A stretch of 64,000 nucleotides of DNA from Micromonospora musae (GCF_003626635.1 NZ_RAZT01000011.1:186001-250000); one strand, 5' to 3'. Counted from the first letter of the stretch, positions 8,289 through 17,308 are shown. The notes: generated from the letters alone by a model not told the origin. Program-made: numbers and translations.

Positions 8289-8620
8289 AGCACCCGGCCC
8301 GGCTGTCCGTCCTCGCCGACCACCGGCCGCCCGGCGGCGGCCCACTCGCCCATGCCGCCGGCCACGTTGCGCACCTGGTCCCAGCCGTTGCGGGAGAGGT
8401 AGGCGACGACCTGGGCGGAGCGGCCGCCGGAGCGGCAGATGACGGCCACGTCCCGATCGGTCGGCACCTCGGAGATCCGGGCCGGCAGCTCCGTCATCGG
8501 CAGGTGGTGGGCGCCGGGCGCGTGGCCGGCGGCCCACTCGTCGTCCTCGCGGACGTCGAGCAGGTAGGTGTCGTCGGCGATCTGGGGCACGGTCACGGTG
8601 GGTACCTGGGGTCCGAACAC
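8285..8620 (-). CDS. Rhodanese-like domain protein
   Basis: 111 residues from the GTG at 8620; a TTG nine bases upstream is possible. Single rhodanese domain: LLDVREDDEWAAGHAPGAHHLP near residue 20 and the active-site loop CRSGGRS near 70, with the persulfide-forming Cys, then GGMGEWAAAGRPV. Likely a sulfur carrier or thiosulfate sulfurtransferase. TAGGCT ends 8 nt before the GTG and could be a leaderless -10 box. The stop codon TAG is formed by the flank of the MITE-like element, so the original C-terminus may have been different. Confidence 0.88.
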   Translation of the reverse strand: MFGPQVPTVTVPQIADDTYLLDVREDDEWAAGHAPGAHHLPMTELPARISEVPTDRDVAVICRSGGRSAQVVAYLSRNGWDQVRNVAGGMGEWAAAGRPVVGEDGQPGRVL

Positions 8621-8678
8621 GGCTACCAAGCCTAGAACCTCGCGGGGTCGATCGCTGCGGTCCGGGCCATCGGCATCG

Positions 8679-9749
8679 TCACAGCCGTACGACCCAGCGC
8701 GGATTGGCCTGGGTCCAGTTCGGCATCCGGGTGCCCCGGACGGCGTCGAAGAGGCCGTTCCCGCCGTTCTCCAGCACCACGTACGAGACCTCGTCGATGG
8801 TCTGCGAGTGCGACGGCACCTGCACTCCGCGCAGCGCGTTCGCGGGCAGCCCGCGCAGGGCGAGGAGCAGGTCCTCCAGGGCGACTCCGTTGGTGTCCAC
8901 CGTCAGTGAGCTGCCGACGGCCCGGATCACCTGGTCGAGCTTGATCGGGTTGGTGCGCAGCCGCGTCTCGCCCGCCCGGTCCAGCATCGCCCGGAGCAGC
9001 TGCTGCTGGTGGCGCTGCCGGTCGTAGTCGCCGCCCGGCAGGTCGTAGCGCTGCCGGACGTAGTCCAGCGCCTCGGCGCCGTTCATCTGCCGGCAGCCGG
9101 GGCTGAACACCCGGTCCGTATGGATCGAGCGAACCTCGCGTTCCACGCACATCCGGACTCCGCCCAGCAGGTCGACCACCTTCCGGATGCCGGAGAAGTC
9201 GACGAGGGCTGCGCCGTCGAAGCGGATCCCGGTGAGCCGGGTCAGCGTGGCCGAGAGCAGTTGGGCGCCGGGCTCGCCACCTCGACCGTGCTCGTACGCC
9301 GCGTTGATCTTGTCCTCGCCTCCGGCGTAGCCGCTCCCGGCGGGGATCGCGACGAGCAGGTCCCTGGGGATGGAGACCAGGTACGCCTCCCGCAGTCCGG
9401 TCGGCACGTGCACGATGAGGATGGTGTCGGCGCGTTGTTCGGTGGTGTTGTCCCCCGGTCGGCGATCGGTGCCGATCAGCAGGTAGTTGAGCGGCCCGTC
9501 CAGGTCGGGACGATCGTTGCGGGACCCGGCGTCGAGCAGCTGCTCCTTGATCACCGTGCGGTCGTACCGGTCGGTGAGCGCCTGGAGCCCGAAGACGGTG
9601 ACCCCGGCCAGCACCACGAGGGTCAGGCCGACCCCCAGCAGGATGCGAGGCCAGCGGGCGCGGTGCGGCCGGATGGCCGTGTGCGCCTCGGTCCGCTCCT
9701 CGCCGTCCCCGCCCGACCTGGACGTGGCCCCTCCCCGTCGCCGATTCGT
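8679..9749 (-). CDS. LytR-CpsA-Psr (LCP) family ligase, copy 1
   Basis: Membrane-anchored LCP enzymes transfer undecaprenyl-linked glycopolymers to peptidoglycan. Seen: LLIGTDRR, RADTILIVHVP, VSIPRDLLV, DKINAAYEHG, and LDYVRQRYDLPGGDYDRQRHQQQ, all LCP hallmarks. The reading frame is open back to a TGA and encodes an Arg-rich cytosolic tail plus a full transmembrane helix, but contains no ATG/GTG/TTG until the GTG at 9617, which would cut the helix. GAGGAG stands 5 nt before an ACG at 9749, proposed here as the start (356 residues); a CTG in between is another option. First of three tandem paralogues. Confidence 0.85.
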   Translation of the reverse strand, partial: TNRRRGGATSRSGGDGEERTEAHTAIRPHRARWPRILLGVGLTLVVLAGVTVFGLQALTDRYDRTVIKEQLLDAGSRNDRPDLDGPLNYLLIGTDRRPGDNTTEQRADTILIVHVPTGLREAYLVSIPRDLLVAIPAGSGYAGGEDKINAAYEHGRGGEPGAQLLSATLTRLTGIRFDGAALVDFSGIRKVVDLLGGVRMCVEREVRSIHTDRVFSPGCRQMNGAEALDYVRQRYDLPGGDYDRQRHQQQLLRAMLDRAGETRLRTNPIKLDQVIRAVGSSLTVDTNGVALEDLLLALRGLPANALRGVQVPSHSQTIDEVSYVVLENGGNGLFDAVRGTRMPNWTQANPRWVVRL

Positions 9750-9819
9750 GAGTTCTCCTCACGATCAGGCTACGGGTGGGGCCACGTCCGATCGGTCCGT
9801 TTCGCGGATCCCGCCCGGA

Positions 9820-11037
9820 TCACTTCCGGTTCGAGATGACTTCCGGGTGGTAGAAGACGTACTGGGCGAGCCGGTCCTCCTTGACCGCCTTGAACATCTC
9901 CAGCGAGTCGTCGCTCAGCTCCTCGCGGCCGCTGTCGTTGCCGTTGAAGGTGCCGGCGTTCGTCTTGAGCATGATCAGCTCGTTCCCCGTCACGCCGCGC
10001 ATGGTGAAGACGAAATTCTCGATCTTGGCGCCGCCGGTGTCGAGCACGAACGCCTTGCCGGCGGCCTTGATCAGCTGCTGGAGCTTGAGCGGGTTGGTCA
10101 GCATGCCCTTGTCGGTCGCCTTGCGGGCCATCGCCTTGATCAGCTGCTGCTGGTTGGCCTGCCGGTCGTAGTCGCCGTTCGTGAGGGTCTTGCGCTGCCG
10201 GGCGTAGTCCAGCGCCGCCCAGCCCTCCATCTCCCGGCAGCCCTTCTTGTGCACCACCGGCTTCATCTGCTTACCGGTCTTCTTGGCGTCCGCGTTCCAC
10301 ATCGGCTTGCCGTCCACGTACGACATGTGGATCGACTCGACCTCCTGCTTCACGCAGATTCGAACCGTGCCGAGCGTGTCGATCACGTTCTTGAAGCCGC
10401 CGAAGTTGATGATCGCGCCACCGTCGAAGCTCACCCCGGTGAGCTCCTTGATGGTCTTCGCCATCATCTGGGCGCCACCCTCCCAGCCGCCGCCGTTGCG
10501 GGCGCCGATCTGGAAGGCCGCGTTGATCTTGTCGGTGCCGCCGTTCCAGCCGGCCTTCTTGTTCTCCGGGATGTGCGCCTCGGTGTCCCGCGGGATCGAG
10601 ATCAGGTAGGCCTGGTCGTGCGTGGCGGGGATGTGCAGGATGATGATCGAGTCCGACCGGACGTCGTCGGCCGCCCAGCGCTCCCGCGCGTCCACGCCGA
10701 GCAGCAGCATGTCGATCGGACCGTCCAGGCTCGCGCCGCCCTCGGCGTCGGTCTTGCCGGCGTCGCCGAGCAGGTTGCGCTGAGCGATCTCGCCGGTCGC
10801 CTGGTTGATCAGGGCCTTGCTGCCGACGATCGCGACGCCGCTGGTCAGCATCAGCACCGCGCCGAACACGACGGTGAGGCGGGCCCAGAGCGGATCCTTG
10901 CGCCGGGTGCGCTTCTTCTTGGGCGCGATCGGGTCGCCCGGGCGACCGCGGGCCTGGGAGGGGATGGCCGCGGAACCGCCGGCAGGCGGACGAGAGCGAT
11001 CCAGCGACGGAGGGCGACGGCTGGTCTGAACCGGCAT
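9820..11037 (-). CDS. LytR-CpsA-Psr (LCP) family ligase, copy 2
   Basis: 405 residues from the ATG at 11037, preceded by GGAG at 5 nt. Basic cytosolic N-terminus with PKKKRTRRKD, one transmembrane helix at about 60-82, then an extracellular LCP domain: LLLGVDARE, DSIIILHIPATHDQAYLISIPRD, DKINAAF, and LDYARQRKTLTNGDYDRQANQQQ. Compared with its neighbours it carries a Lys-rich insert (NADAKKTGKQMKPVVHKKG) before the final motif. Probably attaches wall glycopolymers to peptidoglycan; redundancy with copies 1 and 3 is likely. Confidence 0.93.
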   Translation of the reverse strand: MPVQTSRRPPSLDRSRPPAGGSAAIPSQARGRPGDPIAPKKKRTRRKDPLWARLTVVFGAVLMLTSGVAIVGSKALINQATGEIAQRNLLGDAGKTDAEGGASLDGPIDMLLLGVDARERWAADDVRSDSIIILHIPATHDQAYLISIPRDTEAHIPENKKAGWNGGTDKINAAFQIGARNGGGWEGGAQMMAKTIKELTGVSFDGGAIINFGGFKNVIDTLGTVRICVKQEVESIHMSYVDGKPMWNADAKKTGKQMKPVVHKKGCREMEGWAALDYARQRKTLTNGDYDRQANQQQLIKAMARKATDKGMLTNPLKLQQLIKAAGKAFVLDTGGAKIENFVFTMRGVTGNELIMLKTNAGTFNGNDSGREELSDDSLEMFKAVKEDRLAQYVFYHPEVISNRK

Positions 11038-11147
11038 GCGTGCTCCAGCTCGCGTTATCAGGGGGCGAGAACACTGTACGGACACTTTGCGGTCATGGCG
11101 AGTTCGTCCAGCCGCAAATTCCGCGACCCCAGCGGGACACCAGGGAT

Positions 11148-11184
11148 ACTGACCGATCAGCCAGTTAGATTGGGACCGGTCAGT
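11148..11184. promoter_or_regulatory. ACTGACCG-N21-CGGTCAGT inverted repeat
   Basis: Perfect 8-bp arms 11148-11155 and 11177-11184 in the region upstream of LCP copy 2, in sequence less GC-rich than the surroundings. Could be an operator; a possible -10 box TACAGT on the minus strand lies nearer the gene at 11073-11078. Confidence 0.3.
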
Positions 11185-11252
11185 GGCTGGTATTCAGGAA
11201 ATGCGAACTTTCCCGCCGACACCGGGCCGCCGGCCGCCGCGCGAGCGGCTGG

Positions 11253-12509
11253 TCAGCCGCCGTCGCTCTTCTTCTGCTGGTTGGCCTTCACCCAGTCGGC
11301 CATCGTGTCGGCCGACATGGCCCGGTACATCGCGAGGGCCTTCTCCCGGTCGGAGACCACCACCGACTCTCCGTTGATCGTCTCGCTACCGGAGTTCGGG
11401 TTGGTCACGAAGGTCAGGTTCTCACCTCGCAGGCTGCGGAACTGCAATCCCATGTCGACCAACGAGAAGCCCTGGTCGACGGTGACGGCGTCGGTCACCG
11501 ACTGGAGGAAGGCGTTGAGCTTCCGTGGGCTGCTCAGCGTGCCGCTGCTCGCCGCCTTGTCCATCAGGGCGCGGAGGAACTCCTGCTGGTGACGCATCCG
11601 GGCGAAGTCACCGTCCGGGAACTGCTTGCGCTGCCGGATCCAGTCCAGCGCCTCGGCGCCGTCCATGTGGTTCATGCCCTTGGTGAACGTCCGGTACGGC
11701 TTGTGGATCGAGGTGACGGTGCGCTCAACGTTCAGGTCCACCCCACCGAGCGCGTCGGTGACCTGCTTGAAGCCGGCGAAGTCGATCGCCATGACGTGGT
11801 CCAGCCGGACGTCGGTGAAGCATTCGACGGTGCGTACCGCGAGCGGCAGACCGCCGAAGGCGAAGGCTGCGTTGATCTTCGCCCGCCGGCCGGAGTCACA
11901 GCTGGCGCTGGCGCTCTCCGGAATCGGTACGTACAGGTCGCGGGGGATGGAGACCAGGTAGGCCTCCTGGTGGTTGGCGGGGATGTGCATCACGATGATC
12001 GTGTCGGCCCGCCACTTGCCCGCCTGGTCCACCGGGGCGTCCGGGTCCCGGGAGTCGCTGCCGACCAGCAGGATGTTGAGCGCCCCCTCCACCTGCTTGC
12101 TCGGCCGCCCCTCGGTGATCCCCGAGAACGCGTCGGTCCGGGCGAGGTCCTTGTCGAGATTGCGCACGTAGAGCCAGGCGCCGACGCCGCCGAGCAGCGC
12201 GAGCACCACCACGGCCACGCCGACCACGAGCGCGATGCGCCCCCACCGCGGCCGCGGCCCGCGCCGGCCGGGTCGACCGCCGCCGGGGCCGCCCGGTCCG
12301 CCCGGTCCGCCCGGCCCGGTGGGCCCGCCCGGCCCGCCGCCCTGCGGCACCTCGTCGTACGACGGATACCCGTCGGAGGCCCGGACGCGCGCGGTGGCCC
12401 CGCGAGCGTTGCCGGGCACCGACGCGCGCCCGGAGCCGGGCGCCGGCGCACGCCCGGAGCTGCGGTGCAGGTAGGGGTGCGGGACGCCGGCGGACGAGGT
12501 GGCTGACAT
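11253..12509 (-). CDS. LytR-CpsA-Psr (LCP) family ligase, copy 3
   Basis: 418 residues. Cytosolic tail with a collagen-like GPGGP repeat (about residues 57-80), Arg-rich stop-transfer, transmembrane helix at about 90-113, then LCP domain: LLVGSDSRD, RADTIIVMHIP, LVSIPRDLYVPIP, KINAAFAFGG and DWIRQRKQFPDGDFARMRHQQEF. Same inferred role as the two copies downstream. Its start lies just after the stop of an SDR sugar-nucleotide enzyme, suggesting that the LCP genes and the SDR form one cell-wall glycopolymer locus. Confidence 0.93.
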   Translation of the reverse strand: MSATSSAGVPHPYLHRSSGRAPAPGSGRASVPGNARGATARVRASDGYPSYDEVPQGGGPGGPTGPGGPGGPGGPGGGRPGRRGPRPRWGRIALVVGVAVVVLALLGGVGAWLYVRNLDKDLARTDAFSGITEGRPSKQVEGALNILLVGSDSRDPDAPVDQAGKWRADTIIVMHIPANHQEAYLVSIPRDLYVPIPESASASCDSGRRAKINAAFAFGGLPLAVRTVECFTDVRLDHVMAIDFAGFKQVTDALGGVDLNVERTVTSIHKPYRTFTKGMNHMDGAEALDWIRQRKQFPDGDFARMRHQQEFLRALMDKAASSGTLSSPRKLNAFLQSVTDAVTVDQGFSLVDMGLQFRSLRGENLTFVTNPNSGSETINGESVVVSDREKALAMYRAMSADTMADWVKANQQKKSDGG

Positions 12510-12586
12510 GTAAGTCAGCGTACGTACGTTCGGCCACCGCCGCCCTCAGGCGACGCCCAGGTTCGCCTCGGGCGTGCCGACCGGAG

Positions 12587-13561
12587 TCAGCCCAGACGGC
12601 TGCGGAAGTGCTCAATCGTGCGTCGGAGGCCGTCCTCGGGCGTCACCGTCGGCTCGTAGCCGAGCAGCTTCCGGGCGAGGGTCAGGTCGGGCCGGCGCAT
12701 CTCCGGGTCGTCCGCACTGCGGGTGATGTAGGTCACCTCGGACTTGCTGCCGCAGAGCCCGATGATGGTCTCGGCGAGCTGCCGCATGCTCATCTCGTGC
12801 TCGGTCCCGCAGTTGATCGGGCCGGTCTCGGTCGAGTCGAGCAGCAGCAGGATGCCCCGGACCAGGTCCTCGACGTAGCAGATCGACCGGGTCTGGTCGC
12901 CGGTCCCGTGCACGGTGATCGGCTCGCCGCGCAGGGCCTGGGAGATGAAGGTGGGGATGGCCCGGCCGTCGTCCGGCCGCATCCGTGGGCCGTACGTGTT
13001 GAAGATCCGCACGATCGCCGTGTCGAGCCCCCGGCTGCGGTGGTACGCCATCGTCGCCGCCTCGGAGAAGCGCTTCGCCTCGTCGTAGACGCTGCGGAGC
13101 CCGATCGGGTTGACGTTGCCCCAGTACGACTCGCGCTGCGGGTGCTCCTTCGGGTCCCCGTACGCCTCGGAGGTGGAGGCCATCAGGAACCGGGCGCCGT
13201 CGTCGAGCGCGCGGTCCAGCAGGTGCAGGGTCGCCACCGAACCGACCCGGAGGATCTCCACGGGCAGCTTCTCGAAGTCGGTCGGGCTGGCCGGGGACGC
13301 CATGTGCAGGATCGCGTCGAACCGCTCGGCCAGGGCCGGGTGGGCCGGCAGCCCGTCGGAGATGTCCGCCTCGACCAGGGTGAACGTCGGCGTGTCCAGC
13401 AGGTGCGCGACGTTCTCCTTCGACCCGGTGACGAAGTTGTCCAGCGCGACCACCGTGCAACCCCGCGCGATCAGGGCGTCCACCAGGTGTGACGGCACGA
13501 AGCCGGCGCCGCCGGTGACGAGGATGCGGTGACCGGTGCCGAAGCGGGGAGCGACCTTCAT
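12587..13561 (-). CDS. UDP-glucuronate-decarboxylase-like NAD-dependent epimerase/dehydratase
   Basis: 324-residue extended short-chain dehydrogenase. Seen: Rossmann motif LVTGGAGFVPSHLVD at residues 14-28, ASPASP near 93, catalytic STSEAYGDP near 130, YDEAKR near 161 (YxxxK), and IFNTYGPRM near 187, a combination typical of UDP-glucuronate decarboxylase or related UDP-sugar 4,6-dehydratase/epimerases. The last Gly of the usual GGxGFxG motif is Pro here. Product sugar (UDP-xylose or other) cannot be decided from sequence alone. Upstream of LCP genes on the same strand. Confidence 0.85.
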   Translation of the reverse strand: MKVAPRFGTGHRILVTGGAGFVPSHLVDALIARGCTVVALDNFVTGSKENVAHLLDTPTFTLVEADISDGLPAHPALAERFDAILHMASPASPTDFEKLPVEILRVGSVATLHLLDRALDDGARFLMASTSEAYGDPKEHPQRESYWGNVNPIGLRSVYDEAKRFSEAATMAYHRSRGLDTAIVRIFNTYGPRMRPDDGRAIPTFISQALRGEPITVHGTGDQTRSICYVEDLVRGILLLLDSTETGPINCGTEHEMSMRQLAETIIGLCGSKSEVTYITRSADDPEMRRPDLTLARKLLGYEPTVTPEDGLRRTIEHFRSRLG

Positions 13562-13675
13562 GCCCGCCAGCTTACTTAGCGTCGCCTGTTCGTCAGCCTC
13601 CGGCCACGCGGGTCGACCCGGCTCGCGTCCCGCCTGGCGGCCCCGACCGTCGCTCGCGGGCGCGGTGCGGGCATG

Positions 13676-13707
13676 GGAAAGGGCCCCCTCGGGAGGAGGC
13701 CCTTTCC
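13676..13707. terminator. Intrinsic terminator hairpin
   Basis: 10-bp perfect stem GGAAAGGGCC/GGCCCTTTCC (13676-13685, 13698-13707) with a short inner CCT/AGG stem. Lies immediately downstream of the acetate symporter gene on the minus strand. Confidence 0.8.
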
Positions 13708-13719
13708 TGTTCGTCGCGG

Positions 13720-15393
13720 TCAGTGGGCGCCGGCCCCGGTGAGGGCACGCACCTCCAGCTCCGCGTACTTCTCGTCGTCACGCTCCTTGGAGATGAGCGT
13801 GCCGATCCACCCGCAGAGGAAGCCGAACGGGATGGAGATCAGGCCCGGGTTGGAGAGCGGGAACCACTGCCAGTCGTGGTCCGGGAACATCGCGGTCGGT
13901 GCTCCGGAGACCACCGGCGAGAAGAAGACCAGCACCACTGCGGCGAGCAGGCCACCGTAGATGGCCCAGACCGCGCCCGAGGTGTTGAACCGCTTCCAGA
14001 AGAGGCTGTAGAGGATGGCCGGCAGGTTGCCGGAGGCGGCCACCGCGAACGCGAGCGCCACGAGGAACGCCACGTTCAGGTTCTGCGCGAAGATCGACAG
14101 GGCGATCGACACCGCGCCGATCACCAGCGCGGAGATCCGGGCGACCCGGACCTCCTGCCGCTCCGACGCCTCCCCCTTCTTCAGCACGTTGGCGTAGAAG
14201 TCGTGCGCGAGGCTCGACGAGGAGGCCAGGGTCAACCCGGCCACCACGGCGAGGATGGTGGCGAACGCGACCGCGGCGATGATCGCGAGCAGCGTCGCCC
14301 CGCCCAGGTCGCCGCCGAGGAAGTCCACCCCGAGCACCTGGGCGAGCTGTGGGGCCGCCGTGTTGCCGGCCCGGTCCTGGGCGGTGATCGCCTCGCCACC
14401 GACGAGGGCCGCCGCGCCGAAGCCGAGGGCAAGGGTGAGCAGGTAGAAGGTGCCGATGATGCCGATCGCCCAGAGCACGCTCTTGCGGGCCGCCTTCGCC
14501 GTCGGAACGGTGTAGAAGCGGATCAGGATGTGCGGAAGACCGGCGGTGCCGAGCACCAGCGCGATGCCGAGCGAGAGCAGATCCATCTTGTTGTAGAAGG
14601 TCTGCGTCGAGTTGCCGGCGACCTCGACCCCGTAGCGCAGGCCGGGTTCGAGGAAGGCGGCGCCCTTTCCGGAGGACGCCGCGGCGTCGCCGAGCAGCGA
14701 GGAGAGGTTGAACTTGTACTTGGCGAGCACCAGCAGCGTCATGATCACGGCGCCGCCCATGAGCAGGAACGCCTTGACGATCTGCACGTAGGTGGTGCCC
14801 TTCATGCCCCCGACCGTGACGTAGATGATCATCAGGGCGCCGACCAGGATGATGGTGGCGATCTTGGCGGCGTCCGCGTCCATGCCGAGGAACGTGGTGC
14901 CCGGCTTGATGCCGAGCAGGAGCGCGACCAGCGCGCCCGCGCCCACCATCTGGGCCAGCAGGTAGAAGATCGACACGGTGATGGTGGAGACCGCGGCGGC
15001 GGTACGCACCGGACGCTGGCGCATCCGGAAGGCCAGCACGTCGGCCATCGTGTACCGGCCGGAGTTGCGCAGCAGTTCCGCGACGAGCAGCAGCGCCACC
15101 AGCCAGGCGACCAGGAACCCGATCGAGTAGAGGAAGCCGTCGTACCCGTAGAGGGCGATGAGACCGGCGATGCCGAGGAACGAGGCGGCCGACATGTAGT
15201 CGCCACCGATCGCCATGCCGTTCTGGAAGCCGGAGAAGGACCGGCCGCCGGCGTAGAAGTCGGTGGCGGTCTTCGTCTGCCGGCTGGCCCAGATGGTGAT
15301 CGCCAGGGTCACCGCCACGAAGATCAGGAAGAGCGTGATGGTCAGGTTGCGAGCGGTGGTGCTGCCCGCCTCAGCCGCGAGGATCTGATCCAT
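13720..15393 (-). CDS. actP: Cation/acetate symporter
   Basis: 557 residues, about 13 transmembrane helices, solute:sodium symporter family, most like ActP/MctC transporters of acetate and other short monocarboxylates. Seen: DFYAGGRSFSGFQNGMAIGG near 46-65 with the substrate-channel DYMSAASFLG, GTAGLPHILIRFYTVP near 285, and the helix rich in serines TLASSSSLAHDFYANV near 385. Overlaps the upstream DUF485 gene by 23 bp, the standard pairing for this transporter. A second, more divergent symporter module lies at 21.5-23.6 kb. Confidence 0.93.
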   Translation of the reverse strand: MDQILAAEAGSTTARNLTITLFLIFVAVTLAITIWASRQTKTATDFYAGGRSFSGFQNGMAIGGDYMSAASFLGIAGLIALYGYDGFLYSIGFLVAWLVALLLVAELLRNSGRYTMADVLAFRMRQRPVRTAAAVSTITVSIFYLLAQMVGAGALVALLLGIKPGTTFLGMDADAAKIATIILVGALMIIYVTVGGMKGTTYVQIVKAFLLMGGAVIMTLLVLAKYKFNLSSLLGDAAASSGKGAAFLEPGLRYGVEVAGNSTQTFYNKMDLLSLGIALVLGTAGLPHILIRFYTVPTAKAARKSVLWAIGIIGTFYLLTLALGFGAAALVGGEAITAQDRAGNTAAPQLAQVLGVDFLGGDLGGATLLAIIAAVAFATILAVVAGLTLASSSSLAHDFYANVLKKGEASERQEVRVARISALVIGAVSIALSIFAQNLNVAFLVALAFAVAASGNLPAILYSLFWKRFNTSGAVWAIYGGLLAAVVLVFFSPVVSGAPTAMFPDHDWQWFPLSNPGLISIPFGFLCGWIGTLISKERDDEKYAELEVRALTGAGAH

Positions 15394-15733
15394 GGGTCAC
15401 CTCCCCGATCTCGTCGCGGATCCGGTCGGCGACCGGATCGATCTTCCGGTCGGCGTGCCGGGAGTAGAGCCAGGCGATCAGGAACGTGGACACGAACTGG
15501 AGCAGCCCGAAGATCAGGGCGACGTTGATGTTGCCGAAGAGCTTCGTGCCCATGAAGTCCCGTGCGTATGCGGAGAGGATGACGTAGAGCGCGTACCACA
15601 GGAAGAACGCGACGGTCATCGGGAAGACGAAGCCGCGCAGGGCGCGCCGCAGCCCGGCGAACTCGTCCGACCGCTGCACGGCGAGGTACCGGTCCGGCGT
15701 GGACGCGGCCGGCGCGGGTGTGTCCGTGGACAT
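15371..15733 (-). CDS. DUF485 inner-membrane protein
   Basis: 120 residues with two transmembrane helices (FVFPMTVAFFLWYALYVIL and NVALIFGLLQFVSTFLIAWLY) around the conserved loop, typical of DUF485/YjcH proteins. These are encoded with ActP and presumed to be its small partner. The 3' end overlaps actP by 23 bp, so expression is coupled. Confidence 0.9.
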   Translation of the reverse strand: MSTDTPAPAASTPDRYLAVQRSDEFAGLRRALRGFVFPMTVAFFLWYALYVILSAYARDFMGTKLFGNINVALIFGLLQFVSTFLIAWLYSRHADRKIDPVADRIRDEIGEVTHGSDPRG

Positions 15734-15895
15734 TTGTGGATCACCACCTTCACAGGCGTCGGGGATTTTCGCGCACGTTAGAAAGCGCGCTCCCCGGCGC
15801 GGAAGGCCGAGATCGTCCTCGGTCGGCGGCTGCGCCGAACGGCGGGATGGCTGCGCCGAGTGACGCAGGTCACCCCGTTGAGCGGTCGGTGCTCG

Positions 15896-16426
15896 TCACG
15901 TCAGCTCCCGGTAGCGGCCCCGGTAGTGCAGCAGCGGCTGCGCCTCCTCGACCATCTCCACCGCCTCGATGGTCGCCTCGACCAGCAGTGACCAGCCGTA
16001 CTCGCGAGCGGCGTCGAGCCGGCACCCGGCCCATCCGCCGGCATCGGCCGGCACCGGCCCGTACGGCGTCTCGGTCCAGTCGCCGGTGGCGAAGAGGCCG
16101 CCCGGGGCCGGGAAGAGGCCGGCGAAACGGTCCGCGAGCTGCCGGTGGGCCGGGCCCAGCGGCGCCACCGCGAACCGGCCGGCCGACTCGACCGCCGCCC
16201 ACAGATCCGACTCCGCGTCGATCAGTCCGAGCAGCCGATCCGGCTCGCCCTCGGCGACCAGAGTGGACGACACCGTCAGCCCGACCGGCCCGGGCGCGGT
16301 CCAGAGCGTGACCGGTGAGGCCAGGCGGCCGCGCAGCCGGCGTACGGGCGAGCGTTGGCCGGCCGGTACGGCGAACGGATCGGTGTGGTGGATCTCGGCG
16401 CCAGGCTCATGATTCACGTGAAACAT
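15896..16426 (-). CDS. Flavin reductase family protein (FMN-binding split barrel)
   Basis: 176 residues. The segment LASPVTLWTA...GLTVSSTLVAEGEPDRLLGLI near residues 33-70 fits the flavin-reductase-like split barrel that binds FMN and NAD(P)H, and RFAVAPLGPAHRQLADRFAG near 85 matches the family's second block. Could supply reduced flavin to a monooxygenase or act as a nitroreductase-like enzyme; no partner monooxygenase is adjacent. It follows the alpha/beta hydrolase gene by 18 bp, so probably one transcript. Confidence 0.8.
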   Translation of the reverse strand: MFHVNHEPGAEIHHTDPFAVPAGQRSPVRRLRGRLASPVTLWTAPGPVGLTVSSTLVAEGEPDRLLGLIDAESDLWAAVESAGRFAVAPLGPAHRQLADRFAGLFPAPGGLFATGDWTETPYGPVPADAGGWAGCRLDAAREYGWSLLVEATIEAVEMVEEAQPLLHYRGRYRELT

Positions 16427-16444
16427 TGTGCCCGCGGGCCGGGT

Positions 16445-17308
16445 TCAGCGGCCGGTGGACGCGAAGCCCCGCACCAGCGAGGCCACCTCGTCGGCCCGGG
16501 TGTCCAGCAGGAAGTGGCCGCCGTCCAGGACGTACACCTCGGCGTCCGGCACGTCGGAGCGGTACGCCTCCGCCCCGGCCACCTGGAACGAGGTGTCGTA
16601 GCGGCCCCAGAGGACGAGCAGCCGTGGCCGCTCACGGCGCAGCCACTCCTGCCACCGGGGGTACGACGCCACGTTCGTCCGGTAGTCGTAGAAGAGGTCG
16701 AGCTGGATCGCGGCCTGACCCGGGCGGCTGAGGAAGGCGTGCTCGTCGGTCCAGAGGTCCGGGTCGTACCGCTGCGGATCCGGGTCGTCGCCCACGTGCC
16801 GGGTACGCGCCGCAGCGAGGGAGAGGAAATTCTCCCGCACGGCCGCCTCATGGCCGGCCCGGTCCCGCCAGTACTCCCGGCGGACGTCCCAGAGCGGCCC
16901 CAGCCCCACCTCGTGGGCGACCGCGTTCTGCACCACGAGGCCGGTGAGCCGACCCGGTTCCGCCAGCGCCATCCGGAAGCCCACCGGACCGCCGTAGTCC
17001 TGGACGTACAGCAGATGGCGCTCGACCCCGATCGTGGCCACGAACCGGGCCATCACCTCGGCGATCCGGTCGAAGGTGTACGCGAAGCCGCCCGGCTCGG
17101 GAGCGTCGCTGTGCCCGAACCCCGGATAGTCCGGCGCGATCAGCCGGAACCGGTCGGCGAGCCGACCCAACAGCGGCTCGAACATCCGGGACGAGGACGG
17201 GAAGCCGTGCAGGAGGAGCAGGACGGGCGCGTCCGCCGGACCCGCTTCCCGATAGAAGACGGAGAGCCCGTCGACCACCACGGTGCGGTAGCGGGGCTGC
17301 TCGCTCAT
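16445..17308 (-). CDS. Alpha/beta hydrolase, haloalkane dehalogenase/epoxide hydrolase type
   Basis: 287 residues. Oxyanion motif LLHGFPSSSRMF near 33, nucleophile elbow VQDYGGPVG near 102 with Asp rather than Ser, acid Asp in WGRYDTSF near 233, and catalytic His in GGHFLLD near 263. An Asp nucleophile is typical of haloalkane dehalogenases, fluoroacetate dehalogenases and epoxide hydrolases, so ester hydrolysis is less likely. The start ATG overlaps the TGA of a 27-codon leader ORF (ATGA), suggesting translational coupling. Confidence 0.88.
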   Translation of the reverse strand: MSEQPRYRTVVVDGLSVFYREAGPADAPVLLLLHGFPSSSRMFEPLLGRLADRFRLIAPDYPGFGHSDAPEPGGFAYTFDRIAEVMARFVATIGVERHLLYVQDYGGPVGFRMALAEPGRLTGLVVQNAVAHEVGLGPLWDVRREYWRDRAGHEAAVRENFLSLAAARTRHVGDDPDPQRYDPDLWTDEHAFLSRPGQAAIQLDLFYDYRTNVASYPRWQEWLRRERPRLLVLWGRYDTSFQVAGAEAYRSDVPDAEVYVLDGGHFLLDTRADEVASLVRGFASTGR

